From Acidimicrobiaceae bacterium (GTDB lineage Bacteria > Actinomycetota > Acidimicrobiia > Acidimicrobiales > UBA8190): a DNA stretch of 7,010 nt. Where the stretch lies: NCBI GenBank assembly GCA_003131945.1, contig PKWD01000213.1, positions 1-7,010 on the forward strand, read 5' to 3'. The first letter of the stretch is position 1. Each line of letters begins with the position of its first letter. The notes beneath the pieces are model-generated. The model ran no database searches. It was not told the DNA's origin and worked only from the letters and a program-made list of their open reading frames with translations. Positions 1 through 6,140 of the stretch are shown here, one piece after another. Made by a program: the position numbers and the translations under genes.

Positions 1-1
1 G

Positions 2-388
2 CACACCGACTTCATCTTCGCGGTGCTCGGTGAGGAGTTGGGGATGCTGGGCTGCCTGACGGTGATCGCGCTGTTCGTGCTGTTCGCGATCCGCGCCGTC
101 ACGCTCGCGCTGCGGGCACCCGATCGCTTCGGGATGCTGCTCGCGATGGGCTGTACGTTCCTGATCGTCATCCAGGCGTTCATCAACGTCGGCGTCGTGA
201 CGTCGTCGTGGCCGGTCACCGGCGTTCCGCTGCCGTTCATCTCGTTCGGGGGGTCCTCGCTCGTGATCACCATGGTGGCCGGGGGCATCCTGGTCAACGT
301 GGCCTCCCATGAGAAGGTGCCGTCAGCGCAGATCCGGCCCCTCGGAATCGGCACCCCGGCCGGGGTGCGTCGCCCCCCGGCGCGGTGA
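2..388 (+). CDS. ftsW: FtsW, septal peptidoglycan glycosyltransferase (SEDS family), 3' part only
   Basis: The gene enters from the left edge; the first whole codon is at base 2, leaving 128 C-terminal residues of a protein usually about 370-500 long. SEDS proteins polymerise lipid II into glycan strands at the septum together with a class B penicillin-binding protein. The fragment opens with TDFIFAVLGEELG, the conserved extracytoplasmic loop of FtsW/RodA, and contains PLPFISFGGSS (about residues 76-86), the signature near the last membrane helix. Three hydrophobic segments are visible, at about 14-33, 42-62 and 84-101, consistent with the last three of ten helices. A Pro/Arg-rich cytoplasmic tail of about 25 residues ends the protein. 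FtsW and RodA share these motifs; FtsW is chosen because murG follows at once in a dcw cluster. The stop codon overlaps the murG start by 4 bases. Confidence 0.95.
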   Translation, partial: HTDFIFAVLGEELGMLGCLTVIALFVLFAIRAVTLALRAPDRFGMLLAMGCTFLIVIQAFINVGVVTSSWPVTGVPLPFISFGGSSLVITMVAGGILVNVASHEKVPSAQIRPLGIGTPAGVRRPPAR

Positions 389-1575
389 CCAAGCGGCGCT
401 TCGCACTGGTGGCGGGCGGCGGGACCGGTGGGCATCTCCTGCCGGCCGTGACGGTGGCCCAGGCCCTGGCCCAGGTCCGCGGTGCCGGGGCGGTTGAGAT
501 CGTGGGCTCGCGCCGTGGTCTCGAGGGCGACCTCCTGACCGGCAGCGGCCTGGCGGTGACGAGACTTCCCGGTCGCGGTTTCGCCCGGTCCTTCGGCCCC
601 CGCCAGGTGGTGGCCAATGTGGGGGCGGCCGCCGCGTTGGCGTGGGCCTGCGCCATGGCGGTGGCACTGGTGGGGCGGCGTCGACCGGCCGTGGTCGTGG
701 CCATGGGTGGTTACGGCTGTGTGCCGGTGGCCCTGGCTGCGGCCGTGCTCGGCATCCCCGTCGTCCTCGTGAACCTCGACGCCGTGCCCGGGGCGGCCAG
801 CCGCCTTGTCGGTCGGTTCGCCCGGGCCGCCGCCGTGGCCTTCCCCGGGACACCGCTGCGGCACGCGGTGGTGACCGGCGCCCCCGTGCGGCCCGAGATC
901 GTGGCCGCCGCTCATCCCGACGCCGCCGACCGGTCCCGGGCCCGGGGCACCCTGGGGTTGCCGGTGGAGCGGTTCGTGGTGGGCGTGGTGGGCGGGTCGC
1001 TCGGGGCCAAGACGATCAACGAGGCGGCCCTGGCGCTGGCCGGCCTGTGGGCCGGGCGGGGCGACGTGGCGATCTATCACGTCGTCGGTCGGCGCGATGC
1101 CGACTGGGCGGCGGCGTCGGTCCCGCCCGCCCAGCCGGGAGGGCTCGTCTACCGCCAGGTCCCGTACGAGGACCGGATGGCGGAGTTCTACCAGGCGGTT
1201 GATGTGGTGGTGGGCCGGGCCGGGGCGGCCACGGTGGCGGAGCTGGCCGTCGTCGGCGTTCCCGCCGTGCTCGTGCCCCTGCCCGGAGCACCCGGAGACC
1301 ACCAGACGGCCAACGCCGGGGGGCTGGCGGCCGCCGGCGGGGCGGTCGTCGTTCCCGACCCCGAGTGCAGCGGGGAGCGGCTGGCCGACGAGCTCCGGGC
1401 CCTTCGCTCCCCCCCCGGGCGTCTGGGCGAGATGGGTCGGGCGGCCGGGACGCTCGGACGGGCCGACGCCGTGGCCGCCATCGTGGCCGTGGTGGAAACC
1501 CACGCCCGGGCCGGACCGCGACCGCTCGGAACGACGGGTGCGGCCACCGGGGCGCGCCATGGCGGCCGACGGTGA
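385..1575 (+). CDS. murG: MurG, UDP-GlcNAc:lipid I N-acetylglucosaminyltransferase (lipid II synthase)
   Basis: MurG transfers GlcNAc from UDP-GlcNAc to lipid I on the inner face of the membrane, giving lipid II. The protein has 396 residues, somewhat over the usual 350-370. The N-terminal GT-B domain carries the G-loop GGGTGGH (residues 11-17) and GGYGCVPVALAA. The C-terminal domain carries GGSLGAKTIN (203-212), GRAGAATVAEL (277-287, with the ribose-binding Glu at 286) and DHQTAN (305-310), all typical of the UDP-GlcNAc site. The stretch that normally reads H-E-Q-N-A-x-x-G is VNLDAVPG here (129-136), an unusual divergence in the acceptor-side region. About 25 residues at the end are Gly/Ala/Arg-rich and look like a non-conserved tail. 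The GTG start at 385 puts the G-loop at the normal distance from the N-terminus and overlaps the ftsW stop as GTGA. No strong Shine-Dalgarno precedes it, so coupling to ftsW is likely. Confidence 0.95.
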   Translation: MTKRRFALVAGGGTGGHLLPAVTVAQALAQVRGAGAVEIVGSRRGLEGDLLTGSGLAVTRLPGRGFARSFGPRQVVANVGAAAALAWACAMAVALVGRRRPAVVVAMGGYGCVPVALAAAVLGIPVVLVNLDAVPGAASRLVGRFARAAAVAFPGTPLRHAVVTGAPVRPEIVAAAHPDAADRSRARGTLGLPVERFVVGVVGGSLGAKTINEAALALAGLWAGRGDVAIYHVVGRRDADWAAASVPPAQPGGLVYRQVPYEDRMAEFYQAVDVVVGRAGAATVAELAVVGVPAVLVPLPGAPGDHQTANAGGLAAAGGAVVVPDPECSGERLADELRALRSPPGRLGEMGRAAGTLGRADAVAAIVAVVETHARAGPRPLGTTGAATGARHGGRR

Positions 1576-2939
1576 TCGACCTCTCGCAGCGTCAACGCAT
1601 CCATCTGGTCGGGGTGGGGGGAGCGGGGATGAGCGCCATCGCTTCGGTGCTCACGGCCATGGGCCACACCGTCACGGGCAGCGACCTGAAGAGTTCGGCC
1701 ACGACGCAGCGCCTGGCGGCGGGGGGGGTGGACGTGAGCATCGGCCACGACGCCGCCCATGTGGGCGACGCCGAGCTGGTCATGATCTCGACGGCCATCT
1801 CCGCCACCAACCCGGAGGTGGTCGAGGCCCGCCGCCGCCGCGTGCCGGTCCTCACGCGGGCCGAGGCCACGGCGGCGGTGGCCGCCTGTCGCCGGTGCGT
1901 GGCCGTCTCGGGGACCCACGGCAAGACCACGACCACCTCCATGCTGGCGCTCATCTTGGTGGAGGCCGGGCTGCGCCCGAGTTTTCTCATCGGCGGGGAC
2001 ATCAACGAGATCGGCACCAACGCCGTGTGGGACACGGGAGCGTGGCTGGTGATCGAGGCCGACGAGAGCGACGGGACGTTCCTGGCCCTCGACCCCGAGG
2101 TGGCCGTGGTCACCAATGTGGAACCGGACCATCTCGATTTCTACGGTGGCTTCGCCCAGCTGGTGGCCGCCTTCGACCGCTTCTGCACGGGTCGCCCGGG
2201 GGGCGTGGTGGTGGGGGCCGACGACGCCGTGGCCGCCGAGCTCGGCCGGTCCCACGGGGCTGACCTGGTGGGGACGGCCGTCGATGCGACCTTCCGGATC
2301 GAGGGCGTGGCGGCCGGGCGCGACGGGGTGTCGTTCGAGGTGACGAAGGCGGGAGAGAGCCTGGGAACGATCTCGGTCCCGGTCATGGGGGCCAACATCG
2401 CCCGCAACGCAGCCGTGGCCACGGTGACGGCGCTGCGGGTCGGCGCCACCTTCGACGATGCGGTGCGGGCCTTCGCCCGCTTCGCCGGCGTGGCCCGGCG
2501 CTTCGAGTCGCGCGGCGAGGCCGGCGGGGTGCGCTTCGTCGACGACTACGCCCATCTGCCCACCGAGGTGCGGGCCGTGCTCGAGGCGGCGCGCCAGACG
2601 GGGCCCGAGCGCGTCGTGGTCGTCTTCCAACCTCATCGATACAGCCGGATCGGCGCCCTCGGCGAGCAGTTCGCCGACGCCTTCTCGGCCGCCGACATCG
2701 TCGTCGTGACCGACATCTTCGCCGCCGGCGAGCAGCCGATGCCGGGGGTGACGGGGCGGCTCGTGGCCGACGCCGTGGCGGCCAACCACCCCGATCTCGA
2801 CGTGAGTTACATCGCCGGTCGTCCCGAGTTGCGGCGCCACCTGACCAGCGTGCTGCGGTCGGGCGACCTGTGCCTGACCCTCGGGGCGGGGGATCTCACC
2901 TCGTTGCCCGACGAGCTGCTGGCGGAGCCCCGTTGGTGA
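1572..2939 (+). CDS. murC: MurC, UDP-N-acetylmuramate--L-alanine ligase
   Basis: MurC adds the first amino acid, normally L-Ala, to UDP-MurNAc with ATP hydrolysis in the cytoplasm. The protein has 455 residues, normal for the family. The N-terminal Rossmann domain starts with HLVGVGGAGMSAIA. The central ATPase domain has the P-loop GTHGKTTT (114-121), EADESD (162-167) and NVEPDHLDFYG (182-192, His187). The C-terminal domain has RRFE (309-312), DDYAHLPTE (324-332), FQPHRYSR (352-359) and a terminal LGAGDL. Two motifs are off consensus: the G-x-H-N-x-x-N-A block reads GANIARNA (273-280), and DDYxHHPTE has Leu329 for the second His. The GTG start at 1572 overlaps the murG stop as GTGA and lies just before the Rossmann strand. 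The frame is open further upstream, but those codons fall inside murG and encode nothing MurC-like. Confidence 0.95.
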   Translation: MIDLSQRQRIHLVGVGGAGMSAIASVLTAMGHTVTGSDLKSSATTQRLAAGGVDVSIGHDAAHVGDAELVMISTAISATNPEVVEARRRRVPVLTRAEATAAVAACRRCVAVSGTHGKTTTTSMLALILVEAGLRPSFLIGGDINEIGTNAVWDTGAWLVIEADESDGTFLALDPEVAVVTNVEPDHLDFYGGFAQLVAAFDRFCTGRPGGVVVGADDAVAAELGRSHGADLVGTAVDATFRIEGVAAGRDGVSFEVTKAGESLGTISVPVMGANIARNAAVATVTALRVGATFDDAVRAFARFAGVARRFESRGEAGGVRFVDDYAHLPTEVRAVLEAARQTGPERVVVVFQPHRYSRIGALGEQFADAFSAADIVVVTDIFAAGEQPMPGVTGRLVADAVAANHPDLDVSYIAGRPELRRHLTSVLRSGDLCLTLGAGDLTSLPDELLAEPRW

Positions 2940-3901
2940 CGGCGGTGGCCCGTTCGCTCGACGCGGTGGCCGGTGTTCTCGGGGCGCGGGCCGTGCGCCA
3001 GGCCCCCCTGGGGACCCGCACCACCTACCGGGTGGGGGGAACGGCGGCGGTTCTGGTGGAGGTCGACACCGAGGATGATCTTGCCTCCGTGCACGCAGCG
3101 CTGGCGGCGGCCGGCGAGCCCGTGCCGGTGCTCGTGCTCGGCAACGGTTCGAACATGCTCGTGGCCGACACCGGCTTTGACGGTGTCGTGATCGTTCCCG
3201 GTACGGGGCTGTCGGGGATCGAGATCACCGGCACCACGGTGTGCGCGGGTGGGGGAGCACAGCTCCCTCTCCTGGCCCGGCGCAGCGCGGCGGCCGGACT
3301 GACGGGCCTCGAGTGGGCGGTGGGGGTCCCGGGTTCGGTGGGCGGTGCGCTCAAGATGAACGCCGGCGGACACGGATCCGACACCGCCGCCGTCCTCGTG
3401 CGCCAACGCGTGTTCGATCTGGGCACGGGACAGGCGATCGAAGACGGACCCGAACGTCTGGCGTTCGGCTACCGGCACTCGTCGCTGGCGCCCGGGGAAG
3501 TCGTGGTGTGGGCCGAGTTCGCCCTGACGGCCGGATCGCGGACCGCAGCCGAGGCCACCGTGTCGGAGATCGTGCGCTGGCGCCGGGCCCACCAGCCCGG
3601 TGGGTCCAACGCCGGGTCGGTGTTCACCAATCCTGTCGGGGACGTGGCCGGGAGGCTGGTCGAGGGGGCCGGTCTGAAGGGCTTCCGCCTGGGCACGGCC
3701 CGGGTGTCGGAGAAGCACGCCAATTTCATCCAGGCCGACGACGGCGGGGCGGCCGACGACGTCCGGCTCTTGATCGACCACGTGCGGCGAGTGGTGTTCG
3801 AGGGCACCGGGATCGTTCTCGTGCCCGAGGTGTGCCTGGTGGGGTTCGACGAAGAGGAGCGGGGGAAACCCTCATCCTCATGTGGAGGGTCAGGATCATG
3901 A
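2936..3901 (+). CDS. murB: MurB, UDP-N-acetylenolpyruvoylglucosamine reductase
   Basis: MurB is the FAD flavoenzyme that uses NADPH to reduce the enolpyruvyl group of UDP-GlcNAc-enolpyruvate to UDP-MurNAc, the substrate of MurC encoded just upstream. The product is 321 residues. The FAD domain shows TTYRVGGTA near residues 29-37, GNGSN (69-73) and the G-V-P-G-S-V-G-G-A block followed by MNAGGHG. Expected active-site residues are present: Arg180 in GYRHS, the proton-donor Ser228 in AGSVFTNP (226-233) and Glu298 in VPEVCLVGF. The GLKG and SEKHANF motifs with no extra Tyr-loop insert suggest a type II enzyme. The GTG at 2936 overlaps the murC stop as GTGA and has GGAG (2924-2927) 8 bases upstream. 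In-frame TTG at 2933 is a weaker alternative. The last residues (GKPSSSCGGSGS) look like an unconserved tail. Confidence 0.95.
   Translation: MTAVARSLDAVAGVLGARAVRQAPLGTRTTYRVGGTAAVLVEVDTEDDLASVHAALAAAGEPVPVLVLGNGSNMLVADTGFDGVVIVPGTGLSGIEITGTTVCAGGGAQLPLLARRSAAAGLTGLEWAVGVPGSVGGALKMNAGGHGSDTAAVLVRQRVFDLGTGQAIEDGPERLAFGYRHSSLAPGEVVVWAEFALTAGSRTAAEATVSEIVRWRRAHQPGGSNAGSVFTNPVGDVAGRLVEGAGLKGFRLGTARVSEKHANFIQADDGGAADDVRLLIDHVRRVVFEGTGIVLVPEVCLVGFDEEERGKPSSSCGGSGS
3884..3888 (+). promoter_or_regulatory. Ribosome binding site deciding the ftsQ start
   Basis: GGAGG lies inside the 3' end of murB, 9 bases before the ATG at 3898. It supports that ATG, which overlaps the murB stop as ATGA, over an in-frame ATG at 3880 that has no well-spaced Shine-Dalgarno. 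It is the best ribosome binding site in the coupled part of the cluster. Confidence 0.7.
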
Positions 3902-4800
3902 CGCAGGTCTTGGACAATGAAGCGACGCCGACGGCCCCGGTGGCCATCGACCCCCGGATCCTGGAGCGCCGGGAGGAGGTGGCCCGGCAACGGTCCCGCC
4001 GCCGGTGGCGGGTGGCCTTGACCGTGGGAGGCGTAGTGGTGGTGGTGTCGGGGGGATGGGCCATCGTGCACTCGCCGGTGCTCGCGGCGCGCCATGTGAC
4101 CGTGGTCGGAGCCGTCCACACCGGCGTCGGGCCCATCATCGCCGCCGTCGGCCTGAACGGGCAGCCGCTCGTCGATGTGAACCCCGGTCGGGTGGCCGCC
4201 CGCGTCGAGGCCTTGCCCTGGGTGGCCCACGCCACCGTCACCCGGCACTGGCCCAATGACGTCACCGTGACCGTTGTCGAACGCGTGGCCTCGGCGGTGG
4301 TGACCAACCCCGGGCGCGGGGCCGTGCTGGTGGACGCCGAGGGGCGGGTGTTGTCCTCGGTGCCCACGGCACCCCCGGGCACCGTCGTGCTCGCCGTGCC
4401 CGTCACCCCGGGTCTGCCCGGCTCCATGCTTGGTGCCCCGGCCGCCCCCGGCCTGGCCGCCTTGGACGCCGTTCCGCCGCTGCTCGAGCGGCGCCTCGAG
4501 CAGGTGGACGTGGCCGACGACGGCGACGTGACGCTGGCGTTGACGGGACACATCGGTGTGACCCTCGGCCCCGCCGTCGAACTGGCGGCCAAGTTCGAGG
4601 CTCTGCTCAGCGTGTTGGTGGACGTCCCGCCGAAGGTGCCGGAGCTCATTGACGTCACGGTGCCCGACGCGCCGGCCGTGGGCCCGCCGGCGCCGCCCGG
4701 AGCGGGTGCCGGGAGTGCGGCGCGCACGGTGCCGCCGGTGCGGGTCGGTGAGAGCAGCGATGCCCCGCAGGTCCGCCAGCGCCGACGGGGACCGTCCTGA
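3898..4800 (+). CDS. ftsQ: FtsQ/DivIB-type cell division protein with POTRA domain
   Basis: FtsQ is a bitopic membrane protein that links early and late divisome proteins, typically through FtsL and FtsB. The product has 300 residues. The cytoplasmic N-terminus (1-37) is charged and ends in a basic RQRSRRRWR stretch. One membrane helix follows at about 38-57, rich in Val and Gly. The POTRA region begins at SPVLAARHVTVVGAV (about 59-73) and runs to PWVAHATVTRHWPNDVTVTV (about 108-127), a typical FtsQ pattern. The FtsQ beta domain continues with VLVDAEGRVL and ends near ELIDVTVPDAP. After about residue 258 there is a roughly 40-residue Pro/Ala/Gly tail ending in RQRRRG that I do not recognise as part of the family core. 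Sequence conservation in this family is low, so position between murB and ftsZ adds weight. A gap of 202 bases separates it from ftsZ. Confidence 0.9.
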   Translation: MTQVLDNEATPTAPVAIDPRILERREEVARQRSRRRWRVALTVGGVVVVVSGGWAIVHSPVLAARHVTVVGAVHTGVGPIIAAVGLNGQPLVDVNPGRVAARVEALPWVAHATVTRHWPNDVTVTVVERVASAVVTNPGRGAVLVDAEGRVLSSVPTAPPGTVVLAVPVTPGLPGSMLGAPAAPGLAALDAVPPLLERRLEQVDVADDGDVTLALTGHIGVTLGPAVELAAKFEALLSVLVDVPPKVPELIDVTVPDAPAVGPPAPPGAGAGSAARTVPPVRVGESSDAPQVRQRRRGPS

Positions 4801-4838
4801 CCTGGTCTTGCGCAGCACCGGCGTGCCTGGGCCTCTGC

Positions 4839-4867
4839 TTGACCGGTTCCCGGTGCGGCCCTAGGGT
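4839..4867 (+). promoter_or_regulatory. Predicted sigma70-type promoter for ftsZ
   Basis: A -35 box TTGACC (4839-4844) and a -10 box TAGGGT (4862-4867) are separated by 17 bases. Both are close to the housekeeping consensus of high-GC actinobacteria (TTGACN and TANNNT). Transcription would start near 4873-4875, leaving a leader of about 130 bases before the ftsZ ATG. In other actinobacteria the ftsQ-ftsZ gap is known to hold ftsZ promoters, which fits. The prediction rests on sequence match and placement only. Confidence 0.65.
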
Positions 4868-4882
4868 GAGGGCACCTCGGCA

Positions 4883-4926
4883 GGCGCCAGTTGAAAGTTG
4901 TGGTCGAGGGTGAGGTAACTGGTGCT
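4883..4926 (+). promoter_or_regulatory. Inverted repeat / possible hairpin in the ftsZ leader
   Basis: Bases 4883-4893 can pair with 4916-4926. The core is CCAGTT (4887-4892) against AACTGG (4917-4922), extended by further C-G pairs and three G-U wobbles, around a loop of about 22 bases rich in G. It would start about 10 bases after the predicted transcription start. No T-run follows, so it does not look like a terminator. It could affect mRNA stability or ftsZ translation, or be a protein-binding site; none of these can be told apart from sequence. Confidence 0.35.
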
Positions 4927-4992
4927 CGGTGCCGGCTCGGCCAGCCCGACCACCTGGCGGAAGTACCCACTGTGAGGCCCGGCTGAGGGTCG

Positions 4993-4997
4993 AGGAG
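4993..4997 (+). promoter_or_regulatory. Ribosome binding site of ftsZ
   Basis: AGGAG, 5 bases before the ATG at 5003. It is strong compared with the weak or absent sites at the GTGA-coupled genes, consistent with independent and high translation of ftsZ. Confidence 0.75.
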
Positions 4998-5002
4998 AGT
5001 CG

Positions 5003-6106
5003 ATGACGGGTCCAGCGCAGAGCAGCTACTTCGCTGTCATCAAGGTCGTGGGCGTCGGCGGAGGCGGGGTGAACGCCGTCAACCGGATGATCGAGGCCGG
5101 GTTGAAAGGCGTCGAGTTCATCGCCGCCAACACGGATTCGCAGGCTCTGCTCATGAGCGACGCCGACCTGAAGCTGGACATCGGTCGGCAACGCACGAGG
5201 GGACTCGGTGCCGGTAGCGACCCCGAAATCGGTCGTGAAGCGGCCGAGGAGCACCGGGGCGAGATCGAAGAGGCGTTGAAGGGCGCCGACATGGTGTTCA
5301 TCACGGCCGGCAAGGGTGGCGGCACAGGGACGGGGGCGGCCCCGGTGGTGGCCGAGATCGCCAAGTCAGTGGGAGCGCTCACCATCGCCGTCGTCACCAG
5401 GCCGTTCTCCTTCGAAGGCCGCCAGCGCTCGGTGCAGGCCGACGGAGGCATCCAGAAGCTGAAGGAAAAGGTCGACGCCATCATCATCATCCCCAACGAC
5501 CGGCTGCTCACCGTGTCCACCGAGAAGACGTCGATGGTCAATGCGTTCAAGATGGCCGACGAGGTACTGCTCCAGGGCGTGCAGGGAATCACCGACCTGA
5601 TCACCATCCCCGGTCAGATCAATACCGACTTCGCCGACGTGCGCATGGTGCTGTCCGAGGCGGGCACGGCCATCATGGGCATCGGCCAGACCACGGGCGA
5701 GGGTCGTGCCGTGAACGCGGCGCGCGCCGCCATCACCAGCCCGCTCCTCGAGTCCCAGATCGAGGGGGCCCGCGGCATCCTCGTGAGCATCGCCGGCGGA
5801 CCGGACCTCGGGCTGTTCGAAGTGAACGAGGCCATGGAGATCATCCACGGGGTGGCCCATCCCGACGCCAACATCATCTTCGGCAACGTCATCGACGAGT
5901 CGATGGGCGACGACGTACGGGTGACGGTCATCGCCGCCGGCTTCGAGCGCTGGGAAGAGGGAGGCCGCAAGGCCGAAGCCAAGTCCGAGCGCAGCAGCCA
6001 GGTGCTCGGACTCGACGCCGTGCACGAGGACATCTTCGCCACGCCCGCCGAGGACGATCTGAACCTCGGCGACGACGAGTTCGACGTCCCCTCCTTCCTA
6101 CGCTGA
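5003..6106 (+). CDS. ftsZ: FtsZ, tubulin-like cell division GTPase
   Basis: FtsZ polymerises with GTP at midcell into the Z-ring that recruits the divisome. The product has 367 residues. The nucleotide-binding Rossmann core begins [15 protein letters not shown] (about 15-29), followed by [14 protein letters not shown] (65-78) and the tubulin signature GGGTGTG (105-111). The residue before the signature is Lys104, where Met or Glu is usual. The T7 synergy loop is NTDFADV (207-213) with the catalytic Asp209 and Asp212. The C-terminal GTPase-activating domain ends near residue 317. A short acidic linker of about 40 residues leads to the C-terminal peptide [10 protein letters not shown] (358-367), the docking site for FtsZ-binding partners. 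With no ftsA next to ftsQ, the membrane tether is probably SepF, whose gene usually lies shortly downstream of ylmE. The gene has its own promoter and ribosome binding site and no overlap with ftsQ. Confidence 0.98.
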   Translation: MTGPAQSSYFAVIKVVGVGGGGVNAVNRMIEAGLKGVEFIAANTDSQALLMSDADLKLDIGRQRTRGLGAGSDPEIGREAAEEHRGEIEEALKGADMVFITAGKGGGTGTGAAPVVAEIAKSVGALTIAVVTRPFSFEGRQRSVQADGGIQKLKEKVDAIIIIPNDRLLTVSTEKTSMVNAFKMADEVLLQGVQGITDLITIPGQINTDFADVRMVLSEAGTAIMGIGQTTGEGRAVNAARAAITSPLLESQIEGARGILVSIAGGPDLGLFEVNEAMEIIHGVAHPDANIIFGNVIDESMGDDVRVTVIAAGFERWEEGGRKAEAKSERSSQVLGLDAVHEDIFATPAEDDLNLGDDEFDVPSFLR

Positions 6107-6115
6107 CCTGACCGC

Positions 6116-6140
6116 CGACCGGTCGGGCCCCTACCGGTTG
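6116..6140 (+). repeat. Inverted repeat covering the likely pgeF start codon
   Basis: Two copies of the self-complementary hexamer ACCGGT (6118-6123 and 6133-6138) flank 9 bases. Pairing extends outward to 6116 and 6140 with one G-U wobble, giving an 8-base-pair stem. The right arm contains the TTG at 6138-6140 that opens the longest pgeF frame. It lies in the 31-base gap after the ftsZ stop. A G-run rather than a T-run follows, so it is not a standard intrinsic terminator. Confidence 0.4.

Noticed and set aside
1365..1571. Upstream extension of the murC frame
   Set aside because: It lies wholly within murG and encodes an Arg/Gly-rich stretch unlike a MurC N-terminus; GTG 1572 gives the normal length and a GTGA overlap.
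1188..2840. A 550-codon open frame on the minus strand across murG and murC
   Set aside because: It is opposite two well-supported genes, has low-complexity His/Arg/Gly-rich translation with no recognisable motif, and long antisense frames are expected at this GC content.
2870..2935. Upstream start for murB
   Set aside because: It would overlap murC by about 70 bases, and the added residues are unlike MurB; GTG 2936 has GGAG at a good distance.
3880..3897. ATG at 3880 as the ftsQ start
   Set aside because: It adds six residues, has no well-spaced Shine-Dalgarno, and loses the ATGA coupling shared with the other junctions.
4891..4921. TTGAAA as the -35 box of a second ftsZ promoter
   Set aside because: No acceptable -10 box occurs 16-18 bases downstream; TAACTG at 19 bases matches poorly.
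2807..4970. Further long minus-strand frames opposite murB and ftsQ
   Set aside because: Their composition is typical of shadow frames (Arg, Pro, His, Thr rich) and they contradict the conserved domains read on the plus strand.
4891..4986. A possible 28-31-codon leader ORF (TTG 4891 or GTG 4900 to TGA 4984) between ftsQ and ftsZ
   Set aside because: There is no convincing ribosome binding site, the peptide has no notable run of regulatory codons, and short open frames are common by chance at this GC content. Conservation in relatives would reopen it.
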